Of a DNA stretch of 50,658 bases, positions 1 to 7,701 are shown one piece after another. The position numbers and the translations under genes were made by a program. The stretch spans positions 364,188 through 414,845 of the forward strand of contig NZ_BMRK01000003.1 of the NCBI RefSeq assembly GCF_014648595.1, given 5' to 3'. Every line of letters begins with the position of its first letter. The stretch's first letter is position 1. Source of the stretch: Nocardioides luteus. GTDB taxonomy: Bacteria; Actinomycetota; Actinomycetes; Propionibacteriales; Nocardioidaceae. The notes under the pieces were generated by a model. That model made no database searches. It had not been told where the DNA came from and saw nothing but the letters and a program-made list of their open reading frames with translations.

Positions 1-1
1 G

Positions 2-235
2 GTCGTCCTGCGCGGCGACCCGCGCTCCGACCGCGAGTTCTCCTGCTTCTACCTGCGCAAGGGCGAGCTGATCGCCGCCGACTGCGTCAACCGTCCCCAG
101 CAGTTCATTTTCAGCAAGAGGGTCATCGCCGAACGGCTCCCCGTCGACCCGGGCAGCCTCGGCGACCTCTCGGTGCCGATCGCCACCCAGCTCGCGTGGG
201 CCCTCGAGAAGGCGAGTCTGGCCTCCGCGTCATGA
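2..235 (+). CDS. Ferredoxin reductase, C-terminal end (partial)
   Basis: Last 77 codons of a gene that begins before the window. The translation (VVLRGDPRSDREFSCFYLRKG...) matches the C-terminal dimerisation/Reductase_C domain of flavoprotein rubredoxin/ferredoxin reductases, which pass electrons from NAD(P)H via FAD to a ferredoxin serving a P450 or Rieske oxygenase. The FAD and NAD domains would lie upstream. Its position at the edge of the catabolic island suggests it feeds a hydroxylase just outside the window. It ends in TGA at 233-235, followed directly by a strong hairpin. Family call fairly sure; electron partner unknown. Confidence 0.75.
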   Translation, partial: VVLRGDPRSDREFSCFYLRKGELIAADCVNRPQQFIFSKRVIAERLPVDPGSLGDLSVPIATQLAWALEKASLASAS

Positions 236-237
236 AC

Positions 238-270
238 GTGGGCCGGTCGTATCCCCTGCGACCGGCCCAC
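238..270. terminator. Hairpin terminator after ferredoxin reductase
   Basis: Perfect 12-bp stem (GTGGGCCGGTCG at 238-249 with its complement at 259-270, 9-nt loop) starting 3 nt after the stop codon. It separates the plus-strand reductase from the convergent minus-strand CMD-like gene, so it may act in both directions. Confidence 0.7.
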
Positions 271-295
271 TGCACGAAGGGAGCCACACATCCGG

Positions 296-1048
296 TCAGC
301 GGGCGTCGAGCGCATCGAGCAGCTCGTAGCCGGTGGTAGCCGCCTCGAGGCCGATCGTGCTGACCAACTCGAGCACGACGAGCAGGTCCTCAGCGGTGGC
401 ACCCAGCTTCATGGCTTCGCGCATGTGCAGCTCCAGGCCGGGCTCGAACATGTGCGTCGGCGAGCAGTCGAACGCCATGTAGACGTACTCCCTGTCGAGA
501 GCCGAGAGCGCGCCGGTAGCGGCCGGTGCCGCGGAGAACTCCAGGACCGCGGCGAAGAACGATGGGTCCCGCCGGAGGAGCTCGTCCCACTGGCTCGACC
601 AGTAACCTCGGCGGTCCATGAAGGACTGCTTCAGCTGCGTCTCCTCCGCGGTGAGCTCGCGGGACAGGTCCACCGGCGCGATGCGCTGAAGCGGACCGAG
701 GCCGATGACGACGGCATGGAACCCGACCATGCTCGCGCACTGGAGCACCTCCCGGAGCTCGTCGTCGGTGGCGCCCGCTTCGCGCGCGCTGCGGAGATGG
801 TCACGAGCCGCGCCGAGGTTCAGGTGGGTGGCGTTGAGGTTCGCAGCCAGCAGGACGAACTCCCGGGTCTTCTGACTGAGCCCGCCGTTCCGCATGGCGC
901 TCGTCGCCATCTGCAGGTGCCCCTCCGCGAAGGCGGGCGAGCGGGCCAGCACCTCCTCGAGCCCGGCGGACCAGCGACCGCCATGGGCGAGGTAGTCGAT
1001 GACCGACTGGCTCCCGGTGATGGCCTGCGGAGGCTCAGCGACCATCAC
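296..1048 (-). CDS. Carboxymuconolactone decarboxylase-like (AhpD-fold) protein
   Basis: 250 aa with two tandem CMD/AhpD-like helical units (about residues 20-125 and 145-245), each with the pattern around ...REFVLLAANLNATHLNLG... and ...REYVYMAFDCSPTHMFEPG.... The redox CxxC of AhpD peroxidases is absent: the first unit has no cysteine there and the second has one. A peroxidase role is therefore unlikely; a decarboxylase or lyase-like role on a ring-cleavage intermediate is possible. The start codon overlaps the stop of the AroQ-like gene by 4 nt (ATGA), so the two are translationally coupled. Alternative: a non-enzymatic CMD-fold subunit. Confidence 0.75.
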   Translation of the reverse strand: MMVAEPPQAITGSQSVIDYLAHGGRWSAGLEEVLARSPAFAEGHLQMATSAMRNGGLSQKTREFVLLAANLNATHLNLGAARDHLRSAREAGATDDELREVLQCASMVGFHAVVIGLGPLQRIAPVDLSRELTAEETQLKQSFMDRRGYWSSQWDELLRRDPSFFAAVLEFSAAPAATGALSALDREYVYMAFDCSPTHMFEPGLELHMREAMKLGATAEDLLVVLELVSTIGLEAATTGYELLDALDAR

Positions 1049-1584
1049 TCCTCCGTCGGCGCGCCGAGAAAGGTCGTGTCGTCGAGCGCGAGCACGAGAG
1101 AGAGGAGCGCACCGGCGTAGCTGTACTCACGCATCCCCATGAACTGGCCCGCGACGTACGGGGTGAAGGTGGACTCGCGCGGCCCGTAGACCGGTCCACG
1201 CGCCGTGGATGCCGAAGCCTTGATGTTGGCGAAGTGGACCTCGATCACCGGCTTGCCGGTGTCGTAGAGAGCGAACGGGACCATGTCGCTCGTGGTGGTG
1301 AGGCCGGCCGGGTTCACGAGGTATCCGTCGACTCGCTCACCGGACTCGTGGATGAACTCGAGGATCTCGCCTTCGTGGTTCGACATGAAACGTTCGACCT
1401 CGACGCCGAGCCGGGCACCCCACTCCTGGACGAACTCGCCCAGCCCCTCGGCCGAGACCTGCGGGCCGTACATCCGCTTGTTGCGGCGGGCCAGGTTGGA
1501 GACGTTGGGGCCGTCGATGACGGCGATGACATGACGCCGGTCGCTCGACCGCAGGCCCGGCAGCTCGGGGGCATTCGTCGACAT
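1045..1584 (-). CDS. Type II dehydroquinase-like (AroQ-like) dehydratase of changed specificity
   Basis: 179 aa, somewhat longer than the usual 145-150 aa of AroQ. The signature regions are recognisable: GPNVSNLARRNKRMYG (residues 25-40), SNHEGEI (68-74), VNPAGLTTTS (90-99) and EVHFANIK (115-122). The catalytic Arg (33/34), Tyr39 and His117 are present. Positions that hold the dehydroquinate carboxylate and hydroxyls in AroQ have changed: the His of the THTS motif is Thr97 and the Ser of HxSN is Ala119, and an extra segment at about 125-150 replaces the lid Arg region. I infer a working enolising dehydratase that acts on a different beta-hydroxy cyclic ketone or acid, not shikimate synthesis. 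First gene of a two-gene operon behind a TTGACA promoter covered by the shared palindrome. Confidence 0.75.
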   Translation of the reverse strand: MSTNAPELPGLRSSDRRHVIAVIDGPNVSNLARRNKRMYGPQVSAEGLGEFVQEWGARLGVEVERFMSNHEGEILEFIHESGERVDGYLVNPAGLTTTSDMVPFALYDTGKPVIEVHFANIKASASTARGPVYGPRESTFTPYVAGQFMGMREYSYAGALLSLVLALDDTTFLGAPTEE

Positions 1585-1647
1585 GGTGGATCTCGCTCTC
1601 AGACGTTGAAGGTGAGTACGCCACCATCGACGACAGCAGCGCGCTGA

Positions 1648-1659
1648 TCAGCATGCTTA
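1648..1659. promoter_or_regulatory. Island operator 1 over the AroQ-like promoter
   Basis: Palindrome TCAGCATGCTTA. On the minus strand a perfect TTGACA (1673-1678) is followed 17 nt later by CATGCT (1650-1655) as a candidate -10, so the operator covers the -10 box. It is one of six related sites, all intergenic in the catabolic island. Confidence 0.65.
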
Positions 1660-1694
1660 TTGGTTCCGCCCTTGTCAATGCTTCTCGCCTTGCA

Positions 1695-1732
1695 CTGACA
1701 ACCCGAACACAGCATTCTTATAAGCATGCTTG
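1695..1732 (+). promoter_or_regulatory. MFS promoter with island operator 2
   Basis: CTGACA (1695-1700), 18 nt, then TATAAG (1719-1724), a plausible sigma-A promoter for the leader/MFS transcript. The palindrome TAAGCATGCTTG (1721-1732) overlaps the -10 and expected +1. The 17-mer CTTATAAGCATGCTTGC at 1717-1733 is repeated exactly on the minus strand at 9982-9998, ahead of the monooxygenase operon. Confidence 0.65.
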
Positions 1733-1802
1733 CTATTTCGTCGACCTCGCTCTACGGTCGTGACGTTCGTCACGCACACTCACCACCTAGGAGCGCTGGA
1801 GC

Positions 1803-1868
1803 ATGTCCTTCACCGTCCGCTTCACGGAACTCACGATCCACCCGTCGGCACCTCGGGGTGCGCGATGA
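1803..1868 (+). CDS. Possible 21-residue leader peptide coupled to the MFS gene
   Basis: ATG at 1803 has a good Shine-Dalgarno (AGGAG at 1789-1793, 9-nt spacing) and opens 21 codons (MSFTVRFTEL...PSAPRGAR) ending in TGA, which overlaps the MFS start as ATGA (1865-1868). The MFS start itself has only a weak SD, so ribosomes probably arrive by coupling. It may be a regulatory leader, or just a ribosome-loading device. No homology is recognised. Confidence 0.45.
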   Translation: MSFTVRFTELTIHPSAPRGAR

Positions 1869-3385
1869 CGAGTCAGATGCCCGGCGCGACGTCGAATCCC
1901 GATGTCCCCGCGAGCGACGACGAGACGACCTCTGCCGTGGGGCGTCGCATCAAGGCCGTCGGTGTCTCGGAACAGGGCCTGGCCCTCGCGATTGGCTTCC
2001 TGATCGTCCTGTGCCTGGACACCGAGCAGCTGACGGTCATCCCGCTGCTCAAGGAGATCGCCTCGACCTTCACGCTCACTCCCGGCCAGTCGGCATGGGT
2101 GCTCTCGGCGACCGGCATCGCCGCGGCCGCCAGCGTGCCGGTCCTGTCACGTCTGGCGGACCTGTTCGGGATGCGCAGGATGCTGCTGCTCACCACGAGC
2201 ATGGTCGTGCTCGGCAACATCGTCTGCGTCGCCGCGCAGAACTTCGAGACGCTGCTCGCCGGTCGCGTCATCATCGGGTTCAACGCCGGGCTCCCGATCT
2301 ACTACGCGATCCTGCGGGGTCGCAGCCGCAGCGGGAAGGAGTCCGACAAGTACTCCGGCGCGATGACCTTCGCCATCGGCCTCGCCATATCGGGGTCCTA
2401 CCTGGTGGGTGGGGCCGTGCTGGAGCTCGGCGGCGGCGTACGAACGGTCTTCTGGCTCATCCTGATCCTCTCGGTGGTCCTGCTCGCGCTCATCTGGGCG
2501 TTCGTGGAGGACATCCCGACGCGTACGCGCGTTCCTGTCGACTACGTCGGCGCGCTCCTGCTGGCAGGAGGGCTCACTCTCCTCGTCTACTCGATCGGGA
2601 AGGCGAACGAGTGGACGGCCGGGCTGCTCGTCTCGCTGCTCGCGGTCGCGGCACTGCTTCTCGTCGCGTGGGCGGCCTGGGAGCTGCGGCACCGCCAGCC
2701 GCTCTTCGACCTCAGGGTGATCAAGCGACGCGACGTGTGGCCGGCCTTCGTCATCGCCGGCGTGGTGGCCATCTTGGGCATCAACGGCGCCCTGGCGATC
2801 TGCAACTACGCGCAGACTCCGAGCATCGCAGGCTACGGTCTCGACGCATCGACCCTCATGGCCGGCGTCTACCTGCTGCCCTGCGGTCTCACCATCGCCT
2901 TCGGCGGCGGCATCGCCGGCAAGGTGATCGGCCGGTTCGGCCAACGCGGCACCAGCATCGCCGGCGCGACCATCGCGCTGCTCGCCTTCGTATGGTTCTC
3001 GCAGGTCTCCGGCACCTCGCTGCAGGTCTTCATCCTCTCCTTCTTGATCGGCGCCGCCTACGCGTTGTCCTACACGGCATCGACCGCGGCCTACCTGCGC
3101 GCGGCCCGACCGGGCGAGCAGGGGATGCTCACCGGCGCGGCTCGAGCCGCGAGCACTGCGATCGGCGCGCTCGGACCGCCGATCATCACCGCTCTCCTCG
3201 CCGCTTCCCACGTGCCGGGCCTACCGCTGCCGGCTCGCGAGAACTACGTCCACGTATGGCTGTTCCTAGCCGGGACAGCGTTCCTCATGCTCCTGGCCGG
3301 GCTCCTGGTCAGGGAAGCACGTTTCGACCAGAGGGCGGCCGAGAACACCGAGTGGATCGACGGCAGCGCGCCCGTGCGAGACTGA
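1865..3385 (+). CDS. MFS drug:proton antiporter-type exporter (DHA2/EmrB-QacA-like)
   Basis: 506 aa integral membrane protein with about 14 hydrophobic segments. Motif A of the MFS is seen as SRLADLFGMRRM after the second helix, and an R-containing motif B/C region follows (AGRVIIGFNAGLP). Length and layout match DHA2 14-TM exporters. Likely expels the island's substrate or a toxic intermediate. An upstream in-frame ATG exists at 1730, but the ATG at 1865 is preferred because the first 45 residues would be unlike MFS N-termini and would run through the promoter/operator and leader. Expression probably depends on the leader peptide and the shared palindrome. Confidence 0.8.
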   Translation: MTSQMPGATSNPDVPASDDETTSAVGRRIKAVGVSEQGLALAIGFLIVLCLDTEQLTVIPLLKEIASTFTLTPGQSAWVLSATGIAAAASVPVLSRLADLFGMRRMLLLTTSMVVLGNIVCVAAQNFETLLAGRVIIGFNAGLPIYYAILRGRSRSGKESDKYSGAMTFAIGLAISGSYLVGGAVLELGGGVRTVFWLILILSVVLLALIWAFVEDIPTRTRVPVDYVGALLLAGGLTLLVYSIGKANEWTAGLLVSLLAVAALLLVAWAAWELRHRQPLFDLRVIKRRDVWPAFVIAGVVAILGINGALAICNYAQTPSIAGYGLDASTLMAGVYLLPCGLTIAFGGGIAGKVIGRFGQRGTSIAGATIALLAFVWFSQVSGTSLQVFILSFLIGAAYALSYTASTAAYLRAARPGEQGMLTGAARAASTAIGALGPPIITALLAASHVPGLPLPARENYVHVWLFLAGTAFLMLLAGLLVREARFDQRAAENTEWIDGSAPVRD

Positions 3386-3404
3386 CCCTCTCCCCTCCCC
3401 CACA

Positions 3405-3448
3405 GAGCGCCGCCCCCGCACGACTCGGACGTGCGAGGGGCGGCGCTC
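3405..3448. terminator. Bidirectional terminator between convergent genes
   Basis: Long GC-rich hairpin: GAGCGCCGCCCC...GCACG (3405-3422) pairs with CGTGC...GGGGCGGCGCTC (3430-3448). It lies in the 82-nt gap between the MFS and thioesterase 3' ends. Confidence 0.75.
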
Positions 3449-3467
3449 CCACGTCCGCCCCACCCGA

Positions 3468-4022
3468 TCAGGGGGCTCCGTCCCGCAGCAGAACGAAGAG
3501 CGCCTCGGCCTCGGCGCACACGACCTCGCCGTCCCTCAGGTCTGCAGCCAGGAACAGCTTGCGCCCCTCCGCCCGCTCGACCCACGCCCGAACCTGCAGG
3601 TCGACCCCGATGGGCGTCACCGAGCGGAAGTCGGTGTGCAGATACGCCGTCCGCGCCCGGCTCCCCCGCTCGACCGCGATGTGACCGAAGACCTCGTCGA
3701 ACAGGAGCGGCAACGTACCGCCGTGTGCGGCGCCGTTGCTGCCATGGAAGTAGTCGCCGAACCAAGCGGTCCCCTCGACCTTCGAGGTGGTGACGACCTG
3801 CGGCGCGAAGACAGGCGTCAAGGTCTGCCCGCGATCCGGCAGATCGAACCGTTCCCCGAAGACACGCTTCCCCTCCTCCTGCCGAGACTCGGCCAGGATG
3901 GCGGTCCAGCGGCGCAGGTCGTCGGTCAAGGCCTGCACCTGATCGTGCGGCCCGGCTGTCGCCACGGCATCGAGGAATCCACGTAGAGCGGAGGTCAGCT
4001 CGGCATACCCATCATCTGTCAT
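3468..4022 (-). CDS. PaaI-like hotdog thioesterase
   Basis: 184 aa with a hotdog-fold core in the C-terminal half: GSNGAAHGGTLPLLFDE (the central helix of PaaI/acyl-CoA thioesterases, with acidic Glu after the HGG turn) followed by the beta strands LHTDFRSVTPIGVDLQVRAW. It probably hydrolyses an acyl-CoA thioester made by the island's acyl-CoA ligase pathway. Start chosen at 4022 (MTDDGYAEL); a longer frame to 4079 would read through the operator. There is no Shine-Dalgarno ahead of 4022 and the palindrome begins 2 nt upstream, so the message may be leaderless or the start may differ. Confidence 0.75.
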   Translation of the reverse strand: MTDDGYAELTSALRGFLDAVATAGPHDQVQALTDDLRRWTAILAESRQEEGKRVFGERFDLPDRGQTLTPVFAPQVVTTSKVEGTAWFGDYFHGSNGAAHGGTLPLLFDEVFGHIAVERGSRARTAYLHTDFRSVTPIGVDLQVRAWVERAEGRKLFLAADLRDGEVVCAEAEALFVLLRDGAP

Positions 4023-4023
4023 A

Positions 4024-4035
4024 TCAGCATGCTGA
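4024..4035. promoter_or_regulatory. Island operator 3, perfect palindrome
   Basis: TCAGCATGCTGA, a perfect 12-bp palindrome directly upstream of the thioesterase start. It is the most symmetric copy of the six-site set. Confidence 0.65.
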
Positions 4036-4053
4036 CATTTTCGGTCGGATTCC

Positions 4054-4095
4054 TTGTAACCCGGACCACATCGTCCCATAATGCAAGCATGCTTA
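4054..4095 (+). promoter_or_regulatory. Leaderless promoter of the Ldh2-like gene with island operator 4
   Basis: TTGTAA (4054-4059), 17 nt, CATAAT (4077-4082), which puts +1 at about 4089, exactly on an ATG. The operator CAAGCATGCTTA (4084-4095) straddles +1, and the ATG at 4089-4091 is the centre of the palindrome. A bound repressor would sit on both transcription start and initiation codon. Confidence 0.65.
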
Positions 4096-5099
4096 CAAAC
4101 AATGGGATCGTGTCTCTGTCAGTGCCGGAGGCAGCAGAGGTGGTAGAGCGGGCGATGGTGGCCGTCGGCCTGTCCCGGGAGGACGCTTCGACGGTCAGCG
4201 CACACCTCATCGACTGCGAGCTGCGCGGTCTCAACTACGGCGGCCTGCCTCGGGCGCTCTCCGTCGCCGAGCGGATCCAGTCGACAGCGACGCCGGCACG
4301 GCCGCCTCAGGTGGTCAGGGACTCGGCGTTGTCGGCGACGATCGACGGCGGCGACACGGTCGGCTACGTCGTCGCTCAGCGGGCCACGGAGACCGCGATC
4401 GAGAAGGCGCGGTCCGGCGGCATGGCCGTGGTTGCCGCGACGGACACCTGGTACACGGGGATGTACTCGTGGTATCTGGAGCAGATCACCGCCGCCGGCC
4501 TCGTCGGCATGATCGCGGGCAACGCCGGCCGCCTGGTGGCGCCGCACGGCGGCACCGAAGCACGGTTCGGCACGAACCCGATCGGCTTCGGGTTCCCGAC
4601 CGCCGACGAGCCGATCATCTGGGACACCGGCACCTCGTCGGTGACCTACGCCGAGGTCGTGCTCGCCAACCGGCTCGGTGAGGAGCTGCCCGAGGGCATC
4701 GCCTTCGACCCCGATGGACAGCCGACGACCTCGCCCGCCGAGGCGCTCGCAGGGGCGTTCACCGTATGGGGCGGACACCGCGGCTCCGGCCTCGCCCTGG
4801 TCGTCCAGCTCCTCGGTATGATGACCGGAGCTCCGGCGATCACCGACGGGGTGGCCGGACTGGGCTTCCTCGTCGTCGCCATCGACCCGGCGACCGTGAC
4901 CGATGCCGACGACTTCCGAGCCCGCGCCTCGGAGTACGCGGACTGGGTACGAAGCACCCGGACCGCCGAGGGAGTCGACGAGGTCCGGATGCCCTTCGAC
5001 CGATCGCGCCGGACGCGCGAGCAAGCGCGCGAGCGCGGCGTCGTCCACGTCGAGCCCGCGGTGCTCGACGGACTACGGCGCATCGCGGCTCAGCACTGA
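4089..5099 (+). CDS. Ldh2/AllD-family oxidoreductase-like protein lacking signature histidines
   Basis: 336 aa with the fold markers of the malate/L-lactate/ureidoglycolate dehydrogenase (Ldh2) family: GNAGRLVAPHGG, GTNPIGFGFP, and a late GGHRGSGLALVVQLL glycine region. These enzymes use NAD(P)H to reduce 2-oxo acids. The family's SHG motif near residue 50 reads NYGGLPR, and the usual NSNHFG loop reads ATDTWYTG, so both expected histidines are missing. Substrate or even chemistry must differ. Start at 4089 is chosen because a promoter places +1 there (leaderless); GTG at 4110 is an alternative. Single-gene transcript ending at a strong terminator. Confidence 0.7.
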   Translation: MLTNNGIVSLSVPEAAEVVERAMVAVGLSREDASTVSAHLIDCELRGLNYGGLPRALSVAERIQSTATPARPPQVVRDSALSATIDGGDTVGYVVAQRATETAIEKARSGGMAVVAATDTWYTGMYSWYLEQITAAGLVGMIAGNAGRLVAPHGGTEARFGTNPIGFGFPTADEPIIWDTGTSSVTYAEVVLANRLGEELPEGIAFDPDGQPTTSPAEALAGAFTVWGGHRGSGLALVVQLLGMMTGAPAITDGVAGLGFLVVAIDPATVTDADDFRARASEYADWVRSTRTAEGVDEVRMPFDRSRRTREQARERGVVHVEPAVLDGLRRIAAQH

Positions 5100-5109
5100 C
5101 AGCACGTCG

Positions 5110-5149
5110 AACGGGGCCTCCCGCCACCGAGGTGGCGGGAGGCCCCGTT
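5110..5149. terminator. Perfect 19-bp terminator hairpin
   Basis: AACGGGGCCTCCCGCCACC (5110-5128) and its exact complement (5131-5149), followed by TCTCATCTCC. It serves the convergent Ldh2-like and HMG-CoA-lyase-like genes. Confidence 0.85.
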
Positions 5150-5158
5150 CTCATCTCC

Positions 5159-6091
5159 TCAGGAGCTCCAGGAGAAGCGCGGACCGCTGTCGCGGGTCTC
5201 CTCGACCGGCACCGGACCGACCTTGCGGACGAACCCAGGGCCCGGGACACCCACCTCCTCGGCGAACCAGGTGGCCGTCTCGACCAGCAGCTGCAGATCG
5301 ACACCGGTGTCGATCCCCATCCGGTCGAGCAGCTGCACGGCGTCCTCGCTGCAGACACCGCCGGCCGGAACCCCAGAAATCGCGGGGTGCCCACCTGAGC
5401 CGCCCAGCGACACGTCGATGTGGTCGATGCCCAACCCGACCAGCTCGACGATGTTCGCCACACCCATCCCCCGCGAGTCGTGCACCTGCACGGAGAGGTG
5501 CTCCGGCGAGTTCACCGTCAGAGCCGCGTCGATCATCTCGCGCACCTGACGCGGCGACGCGTATCCCAACGAGTCGGCCAGCAGCCAGTCCCGCACGCCG
5601 ATGTCGTGCAACCTGCCGGCGAAGCGCTCGATGACCTCAGGTCCCCGCGGAGGACCGCTCGGCCCGCCCCAGGCGAAGATGACGTACGTGCCCAATGCCG
5701 TGTCGGTCCCGTCCGCGATGCTCACCAGCCGGCCGAGGCGGTCGATGGCCTCGTCCGTGCTGCTGCCGGTGTTGTTGCGAGAGAACTCGTCGTCCGCCGA
5801 GAGCAGGAACCACGCGACGTCGGCGCCGGCGTCGATCGCCCGCCGCAGCCCCGTCTCGTTCCCGACGCAGCAGTGCAGCGTGGTGCTCTGCGAACGATCG
5901 ATCCTGGCGAACACCTCCTCGGCGTCAGCGAGGCCGGGAACCAGGTCAGGACGTACGAACGACGACACCTCGATCGCCGGCATCCCTGCCGCCGTCAACC
6001 GGTCGATGAGCTCCACCTTCACACCGGTGTCGACCTGATGAGCCTGGAGGGCGAGGCGGGGAGCCACGTCCTTGAGGACGACCCGGGTCAT
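5159..6091 (-). CDS. HMG-CoA lyase-like aldolase with a degraded metal site
   Basis: 310 aa TIM barrel of the DRE/HMGL family, which splits 3-hydroxy-3-methylglutaryl-CoA or related aldols. Recognisable: DVAPRLALQ (8-16), IEVSSFVRPDLVP (40-52), VQVHDSRGMGVAN (201-213) and GGSGGHP (230-236). The catalytic Arg12 and Glu41 are kept. The metal ligand Asp after that Arg is Leu13, the first His of HxH is Gln202 (His204 kept), the active-site Cys is His235 and the distal Asn is Gly245. The canonical Mg site is therefore mostly gone. Last gene of the monooxygenase operon; its start overlaps the ligase stop (ATGA). Confidence 0.75.
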   Translation of the reverse strand: MTRVVLKDVAPRLALQAHQVDTGVKVELIDRLTAAGMPAIEVSSFVRPDLVPGLADAEEVFARIDRSQSTTLHCCVGNETGLRRAIDAGADVAWFLLSADDEFSRNNTGSSTDEAIDRLGRLVSIADGTDTALGTYVIFAWGGPSGPPRGPEVIERFAGRLHDIGVRDWLLADSLGYASPRQVREMIDAALTVNSPEHLSVQVHDSRGMGVANIVELVGLGIDHIDVSLGGSGGHPAISGVPAGGVCSEDAVQLLDRMGIDTGVDLQLLVETATWFAEEVGVPGPGFVRKVGPVPVEETRDSGPRFSWSS

Positions 6092-7701
6092 GCGTGCCTC
6101 GTCGGGCGCAGCCCAGCCTCCCAGGAGTCCCAGGAGCGACCTGGACCCTCTCTCCCCTCGGTGCGCAGCACGCCCTTCTGGATCTTGCCCGTGGGCGTAC
6201 GCGGCAGGGTGGACAGCACTCGGTAGTACCGAGGCACCATGAAGTGCGGGAGTCGCTGGTCGCAATGGTGGAAGAGACCCTCGACGTCGAAGCCGTCGGC
6301 GTCATCGGTCTCGATGACCGCCAGCACCTCGTCCTCTCCGAGATCCGACGGCGTGCCGACCGCGGCCGCCTCGAGGACCCCCGGGAAGCTCATCAGCACC
6401 GACTCGACCTCGTAGGAGGAGATGTTCTCACCACGACGGCGGAGCGCGTCCTTCTGCCGGTCGACGAAGTAGTAGAAGCCGTCGGCGTCGACGTACCCGA
6501 GGTCGCCCGTGCGCCACCACATGTTGCGCATCGTCGCCAGCGTCGCTTCCACATCGTCGACGTAGTGGGTGAACATCACGTTGGGCACCTTCGGCCGGTA
6601 GACGATCTCGCCGACCTCGCCGACCGGGAGTTGCTCACCGGTAGGGCCTTGGATCTGCAGCTCGGTGGTGTTGCTGGGCTTGCCGATCGAGCCGATCTTC
6701 CGCGTCTCGATCGGGTTGTACGTGACGTTCTTGATCTCCGTGAGCCCGTATCCCTCCACCACGTGGATGTCGAAGCGGTCCTCGAACGGCATGAGCACGT
6801 CCGGTGGAGCGGGCGCCGCGAAGATCCGTCGCACCCGATGGTCACGATCCCGCTCGGAGGGCGGCTGGGCGAGGAGCATCGGAAGCATGGATCCCAGCGC
6901 GTTGAACATGGTGATGTCGTAGGAGCGCATCTCGTCCCAGAACCGGCTCGCGCTGAACTTCTCGGCCAGGACGATCGTCGCTCCGGCGTAGAAGTTGTGC
7001 AGGCACATGTTGAGCTGCGCCGCGCCGTGGAACATCGGCAGACAGGTGTAGAGTCGGTCGCGCGACGTCGTGCCCATCGACTCGACGTTCTCGCGGGCTG
7101 CCACCACCGCCTGGTAGTGCGGCATCACCACACCCTTGCTCTTGCCGGTTGTGCCGGAGGTCAGCGCGATGCCGGTGATGTCGGTGTGCGCGACCTCGGG
7201 GAGCCTCGCATCAGGGTCTCCCCTGTCGAGCAGCTCGCCGTAGCTGATCACCTTCATCGCATCCGCCGTCTCGGCGGCTTCGTCGACGAGCACGACCCAC
7301 TCCAGCTGTGGCAGCTCGGCGAGCTCGGCCACGACGGCCGGCAGGAGCAGCGACTCGGTGACGATCACCCGGGCCTTGGTGAGGCTGAGGGCGTGCAGGA
7401 GAAACGACGCCTTGTACGCGGTGTTGACCGGGACGCACACGAAGCCGCCGCGCGCGGTGCCGAGCCAGGAGGTGACCCACTCGATCCGGTTGCGCAGGAA
7501 GATCGCGACCGCGTCGCCCTTCGTCAGACCGAGGCCCTGGAATCCCGAGGCGATCCTCGTGGCGATCGAGTCCAGCTCGCCGTAGGTGAGCTCGGCGTGC
7601 GGCGTGATCACCGCGGTCTTGTCCGGGATGGCTGCCGCCCGGCGGGCCAACAGGCCACCGATGGTGCCACCACCCATACCGTCCAGCTCACGACCGCTCA
7701 T
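6088..7701 (-). CDS. Acyl-CoA synthetase (AMP-forming)
   Basis: 537 aa, class I adenylate-forming enzyme that activates a carboxylic acid with ATP and CoA. All core motifs are intact: TSGTTGKSKG (P-loop), EGYGLTE (A5), WWRTGDLG (A7), DRQKDALRRRGENIS (hinge) and the catalytic lysine in PTGKIQK near the C terminus. It is the most canonical enzyme in the island, implying that the pathway carries an acid as its CoA ester, which the thioesterase and the HMGL-like protein could use. ATG at 7701 overlaps the upstream monooxygenase stop by 4 nt. A longer frame to 8169 is rejected because it would run far into the monooxygenase gene. Confidence 0.88.
   Translation of the reverse strand: MSGRELDGMGGGTIGGLLARRAAAIPDKTAVITPHAELTYGELDSIATRIASGFQGLGLTKGDAVAIFLRNRIEWVTSWLGTARGGFVCVPVNTAYKASFLLHALSLTKARVIVTESLLLPAVVAELAELPQLEWVVLVDEAAETADAMKVISYGELLDRGDPDARLPEVAHTDITGIALTSGTTGKSKGVVMPHYQAVVAARENVESMGTTSRDRLYTCLPMFHGAAQLNMCLHNFYAGATIVLAEKFSASRFWDEMRSYDITMFNALGSMLPMLLAQPPSERDRDHRVRRIFAAPAPPDVLMPFEDRFDIHVVEGYGLTEIKNVTYNPIETRKIGSIGKPSNTTELQIQGPTGEQLPVGEVGEIVYRPKVPNVMFTHYVDDVEATLATMRNMWWRTGDLGYVDADGFYYFVDRQKDALRRRGENISSYEVESVLMSFPGVLEAAAVGTPSDLGEDEVLAVIETDDADGFDVEGLFHHCDQRLPHFMVPRYYRVLSTLPRTPTGKIQKGVLRTEGREGPGRSWDSWEAGLRPTRHA

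Noticed and set aside
2147-3211. 354-codon minus-strand frame inside the MFS gene
   Set aside because: Shadow frame without domain pattern; the plus strand encodes a convincing 14-TM exporter.
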